From: Scandinavium hiltneri
GTDB taxonomy: Bacteria; Pseudomonadota; Gammaproteobacteria; Enterobacterales; Enterobacteriaceae
Assembly (NCBI RefSeq): GCF_024764835.1
Contig: NZ_JALIGE010000070.1
Location: 1 to 64,000 of the forward strand
DNA length: 64,000 bases
Direction of reading: 5' to 3'
Shown in pieces: positions 52,816 to 60,889 of this stretch (its first letter is position 1; every line of letters begins with the position of its first letter). Both the position numbers and the translations under genes were made by a program. The notes below the pieces were generated by a model. The model did not search any database. It was not told the origin of the DNA and saw nothing but the letters and a program-made list of their open reading frames with translations.

Positions 52816-55359
52816 TTAGTTACTACCAAACATATCTTTAATCCAGCCCGCTACGCCGTCGCTTTTTTCCTGCTTCGCTGGCTGCTGTTGCTGTTGCTGT
52901 TGTTGAGGCTGCTGTGGCTGTTGTTGCTGCTGACCGCCGAACGGATTTGCGTCCTGCTGTTGCTGTTGCATAGCCTGGCTCTGCTGACACAGCTGATCCG
53001 GATTGGTCGTCCAGACCGGCAGCTGACGCATCCCGGCTCCATCACAGATAAAGTTGCCGTTGTCGTCGACGCTCATATTGACGATATCTTCCGGCGGCGT
53101 CAGATCCAGTGGGATCGGCGACTCGTTGGACAGATAACGCTGATAAATGGACATCGCACCACTGGCTCCGTACAGCTTGGTCGGCTGGTTGTTATCTCGA
53201 CCAACCCAGGTGATCACCACTTCACGTCCGTCAACCCCGGCAAACCAGGTGTCGACGTTATTGTTGGTGGTCCCGGTTTTACCCGCCAGATGCAGATTCG
53301 GATACTTCGCGCCAAGCTGACGACCTGTACCGCGCTGCACAACCTGCTGCATGGTCCACAACGTCATGTAGGCCGCCTGTGCCGGAACGGCACGTTCAGC
53401 CTGCGGGTAGCTCTGGTAAAGCACGGTGCCATCTTCCGCAATGACCGAGCGCAGCGCGGAAAGCGTCGCACGGTTACCGCCGCTGGAGATAGTCTGGAAC
53501 GCCTGCGCCACTTCGATTGGCGTCAGGTTCAGTGCTCCAAGAATCATCGCCGGAACCGCGCTAAGCTGATCCTTCGGCACGCCGAGTTTTTGCCAGGTGT
53601 CGGTGATCGCCGGCAGTCCCAGCGCCATCCCGAGGTTCACCGTCGGTACGTTCATCGAACGCGTCAGCGCATCCACTAACATCACCTGACCGCTAAAGCG
53701 CTTATCATCGTTCTGCGGGGACCAGGTCTGGCCGTTCGACAGATGAATCGTGACGGGCGCATCGGCAATCCAGGTGTTCAGACGATAGGTATTCGCCTGA
53801 CTCAGTGCGGTCAGATAGGTCGCCGGTTTTGCCAGAGAACCAATCGAACGACGCGCCTGCATCGCACGGTTATAACCCGCGTACTGCGGCTCTGCACCAC
53901 CCACCATCGCCCGCACTTCACCGGTCATACGGTCAACAATCACCATCGCGGTTTCGAGGTCGCTTAGCTTGCGCTGTTTCTTCAGGATCGGAATGCCTTC
54001 GGTCGCCGCTTTTTCTGCCGCATCCTGCGCCACGGAATCGAAGGTGGTAAAGATTTTCACACCGGAAAGATCTTTCACCTTGTCACCGAGCTTCGCTTGC
54101 AGCTCCTGACGCACCATCTGCATAAACGCTGGCTGTGGAGAAATCACCCCACCGCGCGGCTGAACGCCCAACGGACGCGCGCTGAGCATGTCGTACAGCT
54201 CCTGATCGATAACCTTCTGCTGTTGCAGCAGACGCAGGACCAGGTTACGACGTTCCAGTGCGAGTTTCGGGTTACGCCACGGGTTGTAGATAGACGCCCC
54301 TTTCACCATGCCCACCAGCAGCGCCTGCTGGTCAAGGCTCAGTTCTTCCACCGGGCGGCCAAAGTAGTACAGGCTCGCCAGCGGGAAACCGCGGATTTCG
54401 TTGTCGCCGCTCTGACCGAGATACACCTCGTTCATATACAGCTCAAGGATCCTGTCTTTGCTGTAACGGGCATCCATGATCAGCGCCATGTACGCTTCGT
54501 TGGCTTTACGCCAGTAGGAGCGCTCGCTGGAGAGGAACAGGTTTTTCACCAGCTGTTGGGTCAGGGTACTTGCGCCCTGCACCGTTCGGCCCGCCGTCAG
54601 GTTCGCCAGTACCGCACGCCCCATCGAGTAGAAGCTAATGCCGTCATGCTCGTAGAAATGACGGTCTTCGGTCGCAATCAGCGTGTCGATCAGCAAGTCC
54701 GGGAAACCACTGCGCGGCACAAACAGACGCTGCTCGCCGTTAGGCGATGACATCATGGTTATCAGGCGCGGATCGAGACGGAAGAAACCGAACTGGCGGT
54801 TGTTATCCATGTTGGTGATGGAATCCAGATGATCGCCATCAAAGGTCAGACGCGCACGCACCTGCCCTTCTTTACTGTCCGGGAAATCAAACGGACGACG
54901 TATCATCTCGATGCTGTTGGACTGCACGGTAAACTCGCCCGGACGGGTCATCGCCGTCACCTGGCGGTACTGCGTGGCCGTCAGCAGTCGCACCATCTCA
55001 TTCTTGCTGACGGGCATATCCGGTTCGAGGTTGACCATACGGCCATAGACCGCCGCTGGCAGTTGCCATACTTTACCGTCGATACGGGCACGGATTTTCT
55101 GATCCAGATAGACGCCGTAAATGGCCATCAACACCGCAAAAACGATGCCTAATTTGACCAGCAGCCAAAACCAGCCGTATTTGCGACGAGGCTTCTTGCC
55201 TTTACCTTTTCCATTACGCGGCATCGGTTCGTCATCCTCATCTTCGTAATCATCATCGTCGTACTCTTCGTCCCTGAGACGACGACGGCTAACCTTCTGC
55301 TTAGCCGGACGTGCAGGCTTGCCTTTACGTCCAATCGGCTCGCGGTCATTCCCCGCCAT
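52816..55359 (-). CDS. mrcB: Bifunctional penicillin-binding protein 1b
   Basis: PBP1b polymerises and cross-links peptidoglycan and is activated by LpoB. The 847-aa protein has a charged cytoplasmic tail (1-63), one membrane helix (about 64-87), the UB2H domain, a GT51 transglycosylase domain (TEDRHFYEHDG) and a transpeptidase domain (SIGSLAKPATYL with SXXK, and KTGTTN). Met46 corresponds to the internal start of the E. coli short form. The C-terminal tail (about 785-835) is unusually glutamine-rich, with runs of five and eight Gln. Confidence 0.96.
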   Translation of the reverse strand: MAGNDREPIGRKGKPARPAKQKVSRRRLRDEEYDDDDYEDEDDEPMPRNGKGKGKKPRRKYGWFWLLVKLGIVFAVLMAIYGVYLDQKIRARIDGKVWQLPAAVYGRMVNLEPDMPVSKNEMVRLLTATQYRQVTAMTRPGEFTVQSNSIEMIRRPFDFPDSKEGQVRARLTFDGDHLDSITNMDNNRQFGFFRLDPRLITMMSSPNGEQRLFVPRSGFPDLLIDTLIATEDRHFYEHDGISFYSMGRAVLANLTAGRTVQGASTLTQQLVKNLFLSSERSYWRKANEAYMALIMDARYSKDRILELYMNEVYLGQSGDNEIRGFPLASLYYFGRPVEELSLDQQALLVGMVKGASIYNPWRNPKLALERRNLVLRLLQQQKVIDQELYDMLSARPLGVQPRGGVISPQPAFMQMVRQELQAKLGDKVKDLSGVKIFTTFDSVAQDAAEKAATEGIPILKKQRKLSDLETAMVIVDRMTGEVRAMVGGAEPQYAGYNRAMQARRSIGSLAKPATYLTALSQANTYRLNTWIADAPVTIHLSNGQTWSPQNDDKRFSGQVMLVDALTRSMNVPTVNLGMALGLPAITDTWQKLGVPKDQLSAVPAMILGALNLTPIEVAQAFQTISSGGNRATLSALRSVIAEDGTVLYQSYPQAERAVPAQAAYMTLWTMQQVVQRGTGRQLGAKYPNLHLAGKTGTTNNNVDTWFAGVDGREVVITWVGRDNNQPTKLYGASGAMSIYQRYLSNESPIPLDLTPPEDIVNMSVDDNGNFICDGAGMRQLPVWTTNPDQLCQQSQAMQQQQQDANPFGGQQQQQPQQPQQQQQQQQPAKQEKSDGVAGWIKDMFGSN

Positions 55360-55448
55360 ACTTTTTCTCCGCTAAATTCAGGCGTAAGCGCCTGATTCTC
55401 TTTCCTTTCACATCATGGTGAAAGAAGAAATCTCTCAAAATGTTTTAT

Positions 55449-55469
55449 CCCTCTCCCGACGGGAGAGGG
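55449..55469. repeat. Palindromic repeat between mrcB and hrpB
   Basis: A perfect 9-bp stem CCCTCTCCC/GGGAGAGGG has a GAC loop. It lacks a T run on either side, so it is not a standard terminator. Such CCCTCTCCC palindromes are a familiar intergenic repeat type in enterobacteria. It lies in the 134-bp gap downstream of hrpB and upstream of mrcB. Confidence 0.6.
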
Positions 55470-55493
55470 CATCAGACCGCACACACCTTCACA

Positions 55494-57923
55494 CTACGAG
55501 TACTTTTTTGTGCGTCGCGTCGGTGCCGTGCTCGCCGGGTCATCCGGCCAGACGTGTTTCGGGTAACGCCCTTTCATCTCTTTCTGCACTTCGCGGTAGG
55601 CACCCGCCCAAAACGCACTGAGATCGCGCGTGATTTGCAACGGTCGCTGTGCCGGAGACAGTAGCTCCAACACCAGCGCCACACGCCCTTGCGCGATAGT
55701 CGGTGTACTCGCCTCGCCAAACATTTCCTGCATTCGCACCGACAAAACCGGTGGATTATCCGCATCATAACGCAGGGCAATCCGGCTTCCGGTCGGCACA
55801 GTGTAATGCGTGGGTAGCGAACTCACCAGACGTTGTCGTAATGACCAGGGCAGTAAACCCTGTAATGCCTGGGTGACATTCAGCGCCTTCAGGGCTTTCA
55901 GCGAATGTACGCCAGTCATGTGGGGCAGCAGCCAGGACTCGAGCCCAGCCAACAAGGCTTCATCATCCACCGCGGGCCATTCGTCTTCGGACAGCCAACG
56001 GGCGGCGCATTGAATACGCAAGCGTAGCTGCTCCGCTTCCGGCGTCCAGTTTAGGATGCCCAGCCCTTTATCACGCAGGCCGTTGAGCATTGCCTGATGC
56101 AGTTCGTCTTCGGAAGGTTTCGCCAGCGGCTGCACCTTTACCATCAGCTGCCCGATACGGCTGCGACGCCAGGCTTTCAGCGTGCCCAGGTTTTCATCCC
56201 ATTCGATAGTGTCAGACTGCGAAAGCAGTTCAGGGCATTCAGCCACCAGCGTGTCGATGTCGATCGCCAGCGCCTGTAAAATTCGTGCATCCGGGGACTG
56301 ACTGCCCTGCAATAGAAGTGGCGCAATCAGCCATTCATGGCGGCCCAGCGCATCGTCGGCATCAAGCATTGCGCCCATGCCGTTTGCCAGCTGGTAGCGC
56401 CCTTCCTGACCGCGTCGACGCACTATACGATCGGCAAATCCTTTCGCCAGCAGTGCCGTTATTCGTCCGGCATCCGGCTGGCCGGACGGCTTATCAATGC
56501 GCTGGCTCAGCGCTTTGGCGCGCTGCTGCCAGTTCGGCTGATGACGCGAAAACGCCATTCCGAGATCAGCATTTCCGCCGCGCGGTGGCTCTTCCAGAAT
56601 GGCAGCCAGTTTTGCGGCAGTCGCCACCTCGTCCGGCGAATCTGCCGCCACCAGCATCGCCGCCAGACGCGGGTCATTACCGAGGTTCGCCATTTTCTGC
56701 CCCTGCGCCGTCAGCTGTTTACCGTCGAACGCGCCAAGCTGGGACAACAACGTTCGCGCAGCCGCCAGATTGGTGGCAGGCGGTTGATCCAGCCAGTTCA
56801 ACTGCGCCGGATCCTGACAGCCCCATTGCAACAGCTCGAGCACCAGCCCGCATAAATCGCTCTGCAAGATTTCCGGCTCGCCCTGCGCCGCCGCGCGTTC
56901 AGCCTGCTCTTTGCCCAGCAGATGCAGACAAATCCCCGGCTCCAGTCGCCCGGCACGGCCAGCACGTTGGGTCATTGATGCCTGGCTGACGCGCTGGGTA
57001 AGTAAACGCGTCAATCCGGTGCGTGGGTCGAAACGCGCCACGCGCTCCTGGGCGCAATCGACAACCAGACGAATGCCTTCAATGGTCAGACTGGTTTCTG
57101 CGATGTTGGTCGCCAGCACCACTTTGCGCAGCCCTTTTTCTGCGGGCAGGATAGCCTTGCGCTGTTCGCTTAACGACAGCGCTCCGTACAGCGGGCACAG
57201 CACCACATCAGTGCCTACCCGTGCAGCAAGCTGGTCCTGTACACGCTGGATTTCACCCACTCCCGGTAAAAACAGCAGCAGCGAGCCCGCTTCATTGCGC
57301 AGCAGTTCCGCCGTAGCCGCCGCCACCGCTTCATCAAAACGCTGATGAGTGGCTAGCGCCTGATAGCGTCTTTCCACCGGGAACGCACGGCCCTCGGACG
57401 AAATCACCGGCGCGTCGGGCAAAAGCGTCTGCAATCGGACGTTATCCAGCGTCGCGGACATGATGAGCAGTTTTAAATCGTCTCGCAGCCCTTGCTGCAC
57501 ATCGAGCAGCAACGCCAGCGCTAAATCGGCCTGCAGGCTGCGTTCGTGAAATTCATCGAGGATAACCAGCCCGACGCCGTTCAGTTCCGGGTCTCGCTGT
57601 ATCATGCGGGTAAGAATGCCTTCCGTCACCACTTCGAGGCGGGTGTTTTTACCGACGCAGGTTTCGGCGCGCATTCGATAGCCCACGGTTTCGCCCGGTT
57701 TTTCGTTCAGCAGTTCCGCTAATCGCTGGGCAACGTTTCGCGCCGCCAGTCTGCGCGGTTCCAGCAGGATAATTTTGCCTTCAATGCCGCCAGAATGCAG
57801 GATTTGCAGCGGCAGCCAGGTCGATTTACCGGCACCGGTGGGCGCATTCAGCAGCACCTGGGGCGCAGTATTTAACGCCTGGAGAAGTTCGGGAAGGACA
57901 GAAGCAACCGGCAATGACGACAC
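55494..57923 (-). CDS. hrpB: ATP-dependent helicase HrpB
   Basis: HrpB is a DEAH/RHA-family helicase of poorly known function. The 809-aa protein has motif I APTGAGKST, motif II DEFH (in ILDEFHERS), motif III MSATL, motif VI QRAGRAGR, then the HA2 and HrpB-specific C-terminal domains. The start codon is GTG at 57923, matching the E. coli N-terminus MSSLPVA. It is divergent from thpR, with 73 bp between them. Confidence 0.95.
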   Translation of the reverse strand: MSSLPVASVLPELLQALNTAPQVLLNAPTGAGKSTWLPLQILHSGGIEGKIILLEPRRLAARNVAQRLAELLNEKPGETVGYRMRAETCVGKNTRLEVVTEGILTRMIQRDPELNGVGLVILDEFHERSLQADLALALLLDVQQGLRDDLKLLIMSATLDNVRLQTLLPDAPVISSEGRAFPVERRYQALATHQRFDEAVAAATAELLRNEAGSLLLFLPGVGEIQRVQDQLAARVGTDVVLCPLYGALSLSEQRKAILPAEKGLRKVVLATNIAETSLTIEGIRLVVDCAQERVARFDPRTGLTRLLTQRVSQASMTQRAGRAGRLEPGICLHLLGKEQAERAAAQGEPEILQSDLCGLVLELLQWGCQDPAQLNWLDQPPATNLAAARTLLSQLGAFDGKQLTAQGQKMANLGNDPRLAAMLVAADSPDEVATAAKLAAILEEPPRGGNADLGMAFSRHQPNWQQRAKALSQRIDKPSGQPDAGRITALLAKGFADRIVRRRGQEGRYQLANGMGAMLDADDALGRHEWLIAPLLLQGSQSPDARILQALAIDIDTLVAECPELLSQSDTIEWDENLGTLKAWRRSRIGQLMVKVQPLAKPSEDELHQAMLNGLRDKGLGILNWTPEAEQLRLRIQCAARWLSEDEWPAVDDEALLAGLESWLLPHMTGVHSLKALKALNVTQALQGLLPWSLRQRLVSSLPTHYTVPTGSRIALRYDADNPPVLSVRMQEMFGEASTPTIAQGRVALVLELLSPAQRPLQITRDLSAFWAGAYREVQKEMKGRYPKHVWPDDPASTAPTRRTKKYS

Positions 57924-57996
57924 AAAGGGCTCCAGTGGGTGACTTTAAATGGCCGGGCATTGTAGCATTGCGCTAAATCATTACCGAGACCCTGGC

Positions 57997-58527
57997 ATGC
58001 CCGAACCCAAAAGACTGTTTTTCGCACTTGAGCTTCCCGATGACGTACAGCAGCAGATTATTCACTGGCGCGCCGCGAACTTCCCCGCCGACAGCGGGCG
58101 TCCAGTGGCTGCCGCAAATTTACATCTGACGCTGGCGTTCCTTGGTGAAGTGAGTGCAGACAAACAGCGGGCGTTAGAGACGTTGGCCGGGCGCATCCGC
58201 CAGCCGGGTTTCGCCTTAAATCTCAATGATGCCGGACAGTGGCTGCGTTCACAGGTAGTGTGGCTCGGTACGCGCCAGCCACCACGCGGGCTATTACAGC
58301 TGGCAAATATGCTGCGCGCTCAGGCGGCTCGCAGTGGCTGCTATCAAAACCCGCAGCCGTTCCACCCGCACATTACGCTGCTGCGCAATACGGCGACCGC
58401 CGTGCCTATTCCCGCGCCGGGTTTTAGCTGGCAGGTACCCGTTTCTGAATTTGCGCTGTACGCCTCTGAATATTCCCGCGGACGCACCCGTTATACCCGG
58501 CTTACGCGCTGGACACTTACCGAATAA
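57997..58527 (+). CDS. thpR: RNA 2',3'-cyclic phosphodiesterase ThpR
   Basis: ThpR (LigT) opens 2',3'-cyclic phosphates and can join tRNA halves through 2',5' bonds in vitro. The 176-aa 2H-superfamily protein has both HxT motifs: HLTLAF (about 43-48) and HITLLR (about 125-130). I set the start at ATG 57997 (MPEPKRLFF), matching E. coli; an in-frame start at 57949 adds 16 unconserved residues. sfsA follows 12 bp later. Confidence 0.94.
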   Translation: MPEPKRLFFALELPDDVQQQIIHWRAANFPADSGRPVAAANLHLTLAFLGEVSADKQRALETLAGRIRQPGFALNLNDAGQWLRSQVVWLGTRQPPRGLLQLANMLRAQAARSGCYQNPQPFHPHITLLRNTATAVPIPAPGFSWQVPVSEFALYASEYSRGRTRYTRLTRWTLTE

Positions 58528-58539
58528 CAAGGAATCGTC

Positions 58540-59265
58540 ATGCAGTTTCTGCCGCCGTTAAAACACGCACGTCTTATTCAGCGCTATAAACGTTTTCTGG
58601 CCGACGTTATCACCCCGGAAGGTGAAGAATTAACCCTGCATTGCCCAAACACTGGTGCAATGACCGGCTGCGCCACGCCGGGCGATACCGTCTGGTATTC
58701 GTTTTCGGACAGCAAAACGCGCAAATACCCGCATACCTGGGAAATCACCGAGACCCAAACCGGGGCGTTTATTTGTGTCAATACGTTACGGGCTAATCAG
58801 CTGGTAAAAGAAGCCATTCAGGCAGATATCATTCCTGAATTGAAGGGTTATAGCGTATTGAAAAGCGAAGTGAAATACGGTTCTGAGCGCAGCCGGATTG
58901 ATTTCAGGCTAGAGGCGGAGGAGCGTCCTGACTGCTATATTGAAGTGAAATCGGTTACGTTAGCGGAACAAGAGTACGGTTATTTCCCCGATGCGGTGAC
59001 AGAACGTGGTCAGAAGCATTTGCGAGAGTTGATGGGCGTGGCGGCCTCAGGTGACCGTGCCGTGGTATTATTTGCGGTACTTCACTCTGCCATCACCCAA
59101 TTTTCACCCGCGCGCCATATTGATCCGACGTACGCGCAGTTGTTGAATGAGGCACAAAAAAAGGGGGTCGAAATTCTGGCTTATAAAGCGGAACTTTCTG
59201 CCGATAATATGACTCTGATAGAGCCGTTACCCGTGGTGCTGGCACCAGTGAAAACGGTTGAGTAA
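58540..59265 (+). CDS. sfsA: DNA/RNA nuclease SfsA
   Basis: SfsA was named for stimulating maltose fermentation and has an OB-fold plus a nuclease-like domain. The 241-aa protein shows HCPNTGAMTGC, SEVKYGSERSRIDF and CYIEVKSVTL, the latter carrying the Asp/Glu-x-Lys residues of a restriction-nuclease-like centre. It is 7 aa longer than E. coli SfsA at the C-terminus. The ATG has AAGGA 7 nt upstream, and it lies 12 bp after thpR. Confidence 0.92.
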   Translation: MQFLPPLKHARLIQRYKRFLADVITPEGEELTLHCPNTGAMTGCATPGDTVWYSFSDSKTRKYPHTWEITETQTGAFICVNTLRANQLVKEAIQADIIPELKGYSVLKSEVKYGSERSRIDFRLEAEERPDCYIEVKSVTLAEQEYGYFPDAVTERGQKHLRELMGVAASGDRAVVLFAVLHSAITQFSPARHIDPTYAQLLNEAQKKGVEILAYKAELSADNMTLIEPLPVVLAPVKTVE

Positions 59266-59420
59266 TAAATGTGCTGGTCGCGTGCGCAAATACGCTTTTC
59301 CTCACAGGGTTGTCAAGTGTAACGTTTAGACAATTGCTATCCTGAAAAGCTTCTGCTATTTATAGCGGCCTGATTTTTCCCCCACATGGGGATCGATAGT
59401 GCGTGTTAAGGAGAAGCAAC

Positions 59421-59876
59421 ATGCAAGAAGGGCAAATCCGTAAAACATCGTCCCTGAGTATTCTCGCCATCGCTGGGGTGGAGCCATACCAAGAGAAGCC
59501 GGGTGAAGAGTATATGAACGAAGCCCAGCTGTCTCACTTCAAGCGTATTCTTGAAGCGTGGCGTAACCAACTCAGGGATGAAGTTGATCGTACAGTGACT
59601 CATATGCAAGACGAAGCAGCTAACTTCCCGGACCCGGTCGACCGTGCCGCACAGGAAGAAGAATTCAGCCTCGAACTGCGTAACCGCGACCGTGAGCGCA
59701 AGCTGATCAAAAAGATCGAAAAAACGCTCAAGAAGGTCGAAGACGAAGATTTCGGCTTCTGCGAGTCCTGCGGAGTTGAGATCGGTATCCGTCGTCTGGA
59801 AGCGCGTCCGACTGCCGATCTGTGCATCGACTGCAAAACACTGGCGGAAATCCGCGAAAAACAGATGGCTGGCTAA
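59421..59876 (+). CDS. dksA: RNA polymerase-binding transcription factor DksA
   Basis: DksA enters the RNA polymerase secondary channel and, with ppGpp, represses rRNA and ribosomal promoters and activates amino-acid operons. The 151-aa protein has a coiled coil whose tip carries DPVDRAA (the two essential Asp near 71 and 74) and a C4 zinc finger (CESC with CIDC, 114-138). The start at 59421 has AAGGAG upstream. The 155-bp gap before it has TTGTCA (59310) and TATTTA (59357) but no clear promoter pair. Confidence 0.97.
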   Translation: MQEGQIRKTSSLSILAIAGVEPYQEKPGEEYMNEAQLSHFKRILEAWRNQLRDEVDRTVTHMQDEAANFPDPVDRAAQEEEFSLELRNRDRERKLIKKIEKTLKKVEDEDFGFCESCGVEIGIRRLEARPTADLCIDCKTLAEIREKQMAG

Positions 59877-59903
59877 GCCATTCGTTTCGCATAACATCAC
59901 CAT

Positions 59904-59936
59904 GGCGGGAGCGTTCTCCCGCCTTGTTCTTTTTTG
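59904..59936 (+). terminator. dksA terminator abutting gluQRS
   Basis: A perfect 8-bp stem GGCGGGAG/CTCCCGCC (59904-59911 with 59916-59923) has a 4-nt loop, followed by TTGTTCTTTTTT. Its T run ends 4 bp before the gluQRS ATG, so gluQRS depends on readthrough or a promoter inside dksA. Confidence 0.85.
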
Positions 59937-59940
59937 GCAT

Positions 59941-60795
59941 ATGGCAAATTCAGATTATACAGGGCGTTTTGCCCCTTCCCCCTCTGGCGAACTCCATTTT
60001 GGCTCACTGATTGCCGCGCTTGGCAGCTATTTGCAGGCCCGCGCCCGTCAGGGAAAATGGTTAGTGCGTATTGAAGATATTGATCCTCCCCGTGAAGTTC
60101 CCGGTGCTGCAAATACCATTCTGCATCAGCTGGAACATTATGGCCTGCACTGGGATGGCGACGTTGTGTGGCAGTCTCAACGCCATGACGCCTACCGTGA
60201 ACGACTCGCCTGGCTGCGCGAACAGGGGCTGAGCTATTACTGCACCTGCACCCGGGCGCGAATTCAGAGCGTCGGCGGCATTTACGACGGCCACTGCCGA
60301 ACGCTGCATCTCGGCCCGCAGAATGCGGCGCTGCGTTTACACCAGACTCAACCGGTATTGCAGTTCGACGATAAACTGCGCGGCACGGTTGTCACCAACG
60401 AGCCGCTGGCGCGGGAAGATTTTATTATTCACCGTCGTGATGGTTTATTTGCCTACAATCTTGCCGTGGTGGTTGACGATCATTTTCAGGGCGTAACGGA
60501 AATCGTGCGCGGCGCAGATTTAATTGAGCCAACAGTGCGACAAATTTCGCTGTATCGTCATTTCGGCTGGACGGTGCCGGACTATATTCATCTGCCGTTG
60601 GCGCTGAATAGCGACGGCAACAAACTGTCGAAACAAAATCATGCGCCAGCGTTATCTACCGACGACCCGCGCCCGGAATTAATCCGGGCCTTACAGTTTC
60701 TTAATCAGACTATTGTTAAAGAGTGGCAGGACATAACGCTCGAGGATCTGCTGAAAAACGCGGTGCAAAACTGGAACCTTTCATCAGTTGCATAA
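59941..60795 (+). CDS. gluQRS: Glutamyl-Q tRNA(Asp) synthetase
   Basis: GluQRS activates glutamate and attaches it to queuosine at position 34 of tRNA-Asp. The protein resembles the catalytic half of GluRS and lacks the anticodon-binding domain. The HIGH-like motif is GELHFG, and KLSKQ corresponds to KMSK; a Cys/His zinc site is around CTCTRAR. I use ATG 59941 (284 aa), though it has no ribosome binding site; an in-frame ATG at 59902 would place the start inside the terminator hairpin. Confidence 0.9.
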   Translation: MANSDYTGRFAPSPSGELHFGSLIAALGSYLQARARQGKWLVRIEDIDPPREVPGAANTILHQLEHYGLHWDGDVVWQSQRHDAYRERLAWLREQGLSYYCTCTRARIQSVGGIYDGHCRTLHLGPQNAALRLHQTQPVLQFDDKLRGTVVTNEPLAREDFIIHRRDGLFAYNLAVVVDDHFQGVTEIVRGADLIEPTVRQISLYRHFGWTVPDYIHLPLALNSDGNKLSKQNHAPALSTDDPRPELIRALQFLNQTIVKEWQDITLEDLLKNAVQNWNLSSVA

Positions 60796-60817
60796 ATGGA
60801 GCATTCTCAAATGCCTC

Positions 60818-60845
60818 TTGCTGAGCTATGATTAGCCGCTATTTT
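60818..60845 (+). promoter_or_regulatory. Candidate pcnB promoter
   Basis: TTGCTG (60818-60823), 16 bp and TATTTT (60840-60845) lie about 45 bp upstream of the pcnB start. Both hexamers match the consensus at only four positions. E. coli pcnB is known to have its own promoters in this gap. Confidence 0.4.
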
Positions 60846-60889
60846 TTTGTCCTCATGACTTCCGACTGACTTGAAAACCGAGGTGCAAC

